Under the pieces are notes generated by a model. That model ran no database searches and was not told the origin of the DNA. It saw nothing but the letters and a program-made list of their open reading frames with translations. Positions 61,852 to 64,000 of a DNA stretch of 64,000 bases are shown here, in pieces; the first letter of the stretch is position 1; each line of letters starts with the position of its first letter. The DNA comes from Limnobaculum zhutongyuii (lineage in GTDB: Bacteria > Pseudomonadota > Gammaproteobacteria > Enterobacterales > Enterobacteriaceae), in NCBI RefSeq assembly GCF_004295645.1, contig NZ_CP034752.1:682001-746000 (forward strand), given 5' to 3'. The position numbers were made by a program, and so were the translations under genes.

Positions 61852-63060
61852 ATGCACTCTTATGATGTAATAATTGCCGGTGGCGGTATGGTTGGACTCT
61901 CTCTGGCCTGTGGATTACAGGGCAGCGGCCTGCGTATTGCTATTATTGAAAATCAATTGCCGGATGAATCCCTGTCTACCGACCCAAGTCTGAGGGTTTC
62001 GGCAATTAATGCCGCCAGCGAGCGTTTTCTTGATTACCTGGGTGTATGGAAAGGTATTGAGGCTTTACGCCTAAGCCCTTATTCCGGCATGGATGTCTGG
62101 GATCGGGACAGCTTTGGGCGTATTGCTTTTAAAGCAGAAGATTACGGTTATACCCATCTGGGGCATATCATTGAAAATGATGTGATTCATAAAGCATTGT
62201 GGGATAAAGCTAACAGCAGTGGCGATATAACTTTGCTGGCACCCGCCCGACTTAAGCAAGTGATCAGAGGTGAAAACGAAGCCTTTATCACGCTGGAGGA
62301 TGGCCGAATGTTAAGTGGTCGTCTGGTGGTCGGTGCCGATGGTGCTAACTCATGGGTGCGTCAGCATGCAGATATCCCGCTGACGTTTCGCGATTATGGT
62401 CATCATGCTTTGGTTGCCACCATTCGCACTGATGAGCCTCACCAACGCTGTGCCCGTCAGGTATTTCATGGCGATGGCATTTTAGCTTTCCTGCCGCTAT
62501 GGCAAACAGATCTGTGCTCAATTGTCTGGTCATTACCACCGGAAAAAGCTGAGCAAATGAAGCAAATGGATGAGCAACATTTTAATCACCAGTTAGGTAT
62601 CGCATTTGATAACCGTCTGGGGCGCTGCCATGTTGTGAGTGACAGAGCAATATTTCCTTTAACGGCTCGCTATGCGCGCAGCTTTGCTGCTCATCGATTG
62701 GCACTGGTTGGTGATGCGGCGCATACTATTCATCCGCTGGCCGGGCAGGGTGTTAACCTTGGTTTTATGGATGCAGCCTGCCTGACAGAAGAGATTCGTC
62801 GCTTACAGAAGCAGGGCAAAGATTTAGGCAATTATCTCTATTTACGAAAGTATGAACGCAGCCGTAAGCAGAGTGCAGCGATGATGCTGGCAGCAATGCA
62901 GGGGTTCCGGGATCTGTTCGATGGTGATAATCCGGCTAAAAAACTGCTCAGGGATGTCGGGTTAAAGCTGGCGGATACCCTACCGGGGGTAAAACCTCAT
63001 CTGGTTCATCAGGCCATGGGGCTGCGCGATTTACCAGACTGGCTGGCAAGCCCGTTATAG
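61852..63060 (+). CDS. ubiI: 2-octaprenylphenol hydroxylase (C5 hydroxylase)
   Basis: A 402-residue FAD monooxygenase of ubiquinone synthesis, formerly VisC. The FAD motif is VIIAGGGMVGLSLACGL, the DG motif is LVVGADGANSWVRQ and the second FAD motif is LALVGDAAHTIHPLAGQGVN. It follows ubiH by 11 bases as the last gene of the pepP-ubiH-ubiI unit. gcvTHP, which often follow, are not present in the window. Confidence 0.96.
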   Translation: MHSYDVIIAGGGMVGLSLACGLQGSGLRIAIIENQLPDESLSTDPSLRVSAINAASERFLDYLGVWKGIEALRLSPYSGMDVWDRDSFGRIAFKAEDYGYTHLGHIIENDVIHKALWDKANSSGDITLLAPARLKQVIRGENEAFITLEDGRMLSGRLVVGADGANSWVRQHADIPLTFRDYGHHALVATIRTDEPHQRCARQVFHGDGILAFLPLWQTDLCSIVWSLPPEKAEQMKQMDEQHFNHQLGIAFDNRLGRCHVVSDRAIFPLTARYARSFAAHRLALVGDAAHTIHPLAGQGVNLGFMDAACLTEEIRRLQKQGKDLGNYLYLRKYERSRKQSAAMMLAAMQGFRDLFDGDNPAKKLLRDVGLKLADTLPGVKPHLVHQAMGLRDLPDWLASPL

Positions 63061-63086
63061 AGCACTGCCAGCGTTATCTTTGGTGA

Positions 63087-64000
63087 TTAGGCCTTAGTCT
63101 GTTGGTCATGCCACTGGGCTAAGGCATCGCGAACTCGGCCAATGACTTCTGTCCATGATTTTTCGTCGCTGTGACGGAATAGACGCATCGCCGGATACCA
63201 GGGGGAGGTTTCCTGCCCCTTAATCCATCGCCAGTCAATGGCAAAGGCCGGGAGCATTACCCAACATGGTTTGTTCATGGCTCCGGCAAGGTGAGCAACA
63301 GAAGTATCAACGGTAATCACCAGATCCAACTGATCGATAATTGCTGTGGTATCTGCATAGCTGGTTACCTGATGGCCTAAGGCCAGAATAGGGAACTCTG
63401 CCGGTGCATTAAGGGCTTCGTCTTCGCCTTCTCCCTTCTGCAAACTGACCCATTCAATATCAGGCACTGACCATAGCGGGTGCAGTACTGACAAACTGGC
63501 TAAAGAGCGGTTGCGATCGTTAGCGTGCTGAGATGAACCTTTCCATACCAAGCCTACACGTAAACGACGGAAACTTGCCGAAGGCAAACGCCATTGTTCT
63601 GGTATTTGAGGGGGAGCAAACACATAAGGTGGTTGCAGGGCGAAAGGGTCCTGACTGTTAACAAAGTGTCGCGGTAAGTCCAGCAGCAAACTCCAGACGT
63701 CAAATTCCGGCAATGTGGCAGGATTGTCTTTATCTAATATGATAACACCGTCGATATTAGGTAGAGATTGCATCAGAGTATGCAACACCGGGCGGCACAT
63801 TAGATAAACTGCGGATGCCCCTTTTTCCTGCTTCAGGCGAGTGACGAAGCGACAAAATTGTATTTCATCCCCCATCCCCTGTTCCGTATGGACCAAAATG
63901 GCTTTGCCGGTCAGATCTTCACCTTCCCAATAGGGGCGGTTAATTGATGGCAGATTCACAAAACGGCGAGGGTTATTTTTACTATAACGACTGCGGTATA
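63087..64000 (-). CDS. TPR-type glycosyltransferase, C-terminal part (cut by window edge)
   Basis: The frame is open to the right edge; at least 304 residues are seen, and the GTG at 63959 is not a real start because coding continues (PRRFVNLPSINRPYW). Family landmarks are WEGEDLTGKAILVHTEQGMG, then DEIQFCRFV, VGLVWKGSSQHANDRNRS, and the GT9-like end DLVITVDTSVAHLAGAMNKP, then CWVMLPAFAIDWRW. Such proteins usually have N-terminal TPR repeats and modify glycans or proteins. The acceptor is unknown. It is convergent with ubiI. Confidence 0.88.
   Translation of the reverse strand, partial: YRSRYSKNNPRRFVNLPSINRPYWEGEDLTGKAILVHTEQGMGDEIQFCRFVTRLKQEKGASAVYLMCRPVLHTLMQSLPNIDGVIILDKDNPATLPEFDVWSLLLDLPRHFVNSQDPFALQPPYVFAPPQIPEQWRLPSASFRRLRVGLVWKGSSQHANDRNRSLASLSVLHPLWSVPDIEWVSLQKGEGEDEALNAPAEFPILALGHQVTSYADTTAIIDQLDLVITVDTSVAHLAGAMNKPCWVMLPAFAIDWRWIKGQETSPWYPAMRLFRHSDEKSWTEVIGRVRDALAQWHDQQTKA

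Overview
The window is a stretch of gammaproteobacterial chromosome from the order Enterobacterales. Its backbone follows the Escherichia coli 63-66 min region gene by gene: mltC-yggX-mutY, trmB-yggL-yggN, hemW-rdgB, yggU-yggT-proC-yggS, yggR, yqgF-yqgE, gshB-rsmE, sprT, metK, speA, speB, loiP, tktA, pgk-fbaA, argO-yggE, argP, rpiA-serA, ygfA-6S RNA-zapA, ygfB, pepP-ubiH-ubiI. Differences in order and content (no epd between tktA and pgk, no endA next to sprT, yhgN between speA and speB, cdh between rdgB and yggU, a glycosyltransferase where gcvTHP usually follows ubiI) point away from E. coli and its closest relatives, perhaps to a Budviciaceae-like lineage. That placement is inference and was not checked against any database.

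Bases 1-17,375 are accessory in character. They hold a LysR regulator cut by the window edge, a small AT-rich ORF, an isochorismatase-like hydrolase / ABM-domain membrane protein / amidohydrolase operon, a NifX-like plus DUF134 regulator pair with two palindromic operator candidates, and a serralysin-type RTX metalloprotease. A short phage-immunity-like remnant follows, then a complete class II microcin-type locus (C39 exporter ATPase, HlyD-type adaptor, double-glycine precursor peptide). A classical autotransporter, two unrecognised proteins and an orphan ParD antitoxin come last, ending against a tRNA-Phe gene, a typical island integration site.

Bases 17,376-64,000 are mostly housekeeping: MarC and a CitMHS_2/NhaD-like transporter, DNA repair (mutY), tRNA and rRNA modification (trmB, rsmE), glutathione (gshB), proline (proC), SAM (metK), putrescine synthesis (speA, speB), central carbon metabolism (tktA, pgk, fbaA, rpiA), serine (serA), ubiquinone hydroxylases (ubiH, ubiI), 6S RNA and ZapA. 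One gene at 33,947-34,480 is interrupted by an in-frame amber codon.

The most unusual content is non-coding. A dispersed structured repeat of about 180 bp occurs at about 4.3, 22.0, 44.0 and 58.8 kb, and in the last place its 129-bp core is tandemly amplified. A second GC-rich family (27.1 and 58.5 kb) carries a hairpin whose two arms change together between copies. Between ygfB and pepP lies a 1.25-kb repeat island that also holds a 175-bp tandem duplication and 13 perfect copies of GGGCAAA. The speB leader contains two terminator-like hairpins and a short leader ORF that suggest transcription attenuation, and the microcin precursor gene is separated from its exporter genes by a perfect 30-bp-arm inverted repeat.
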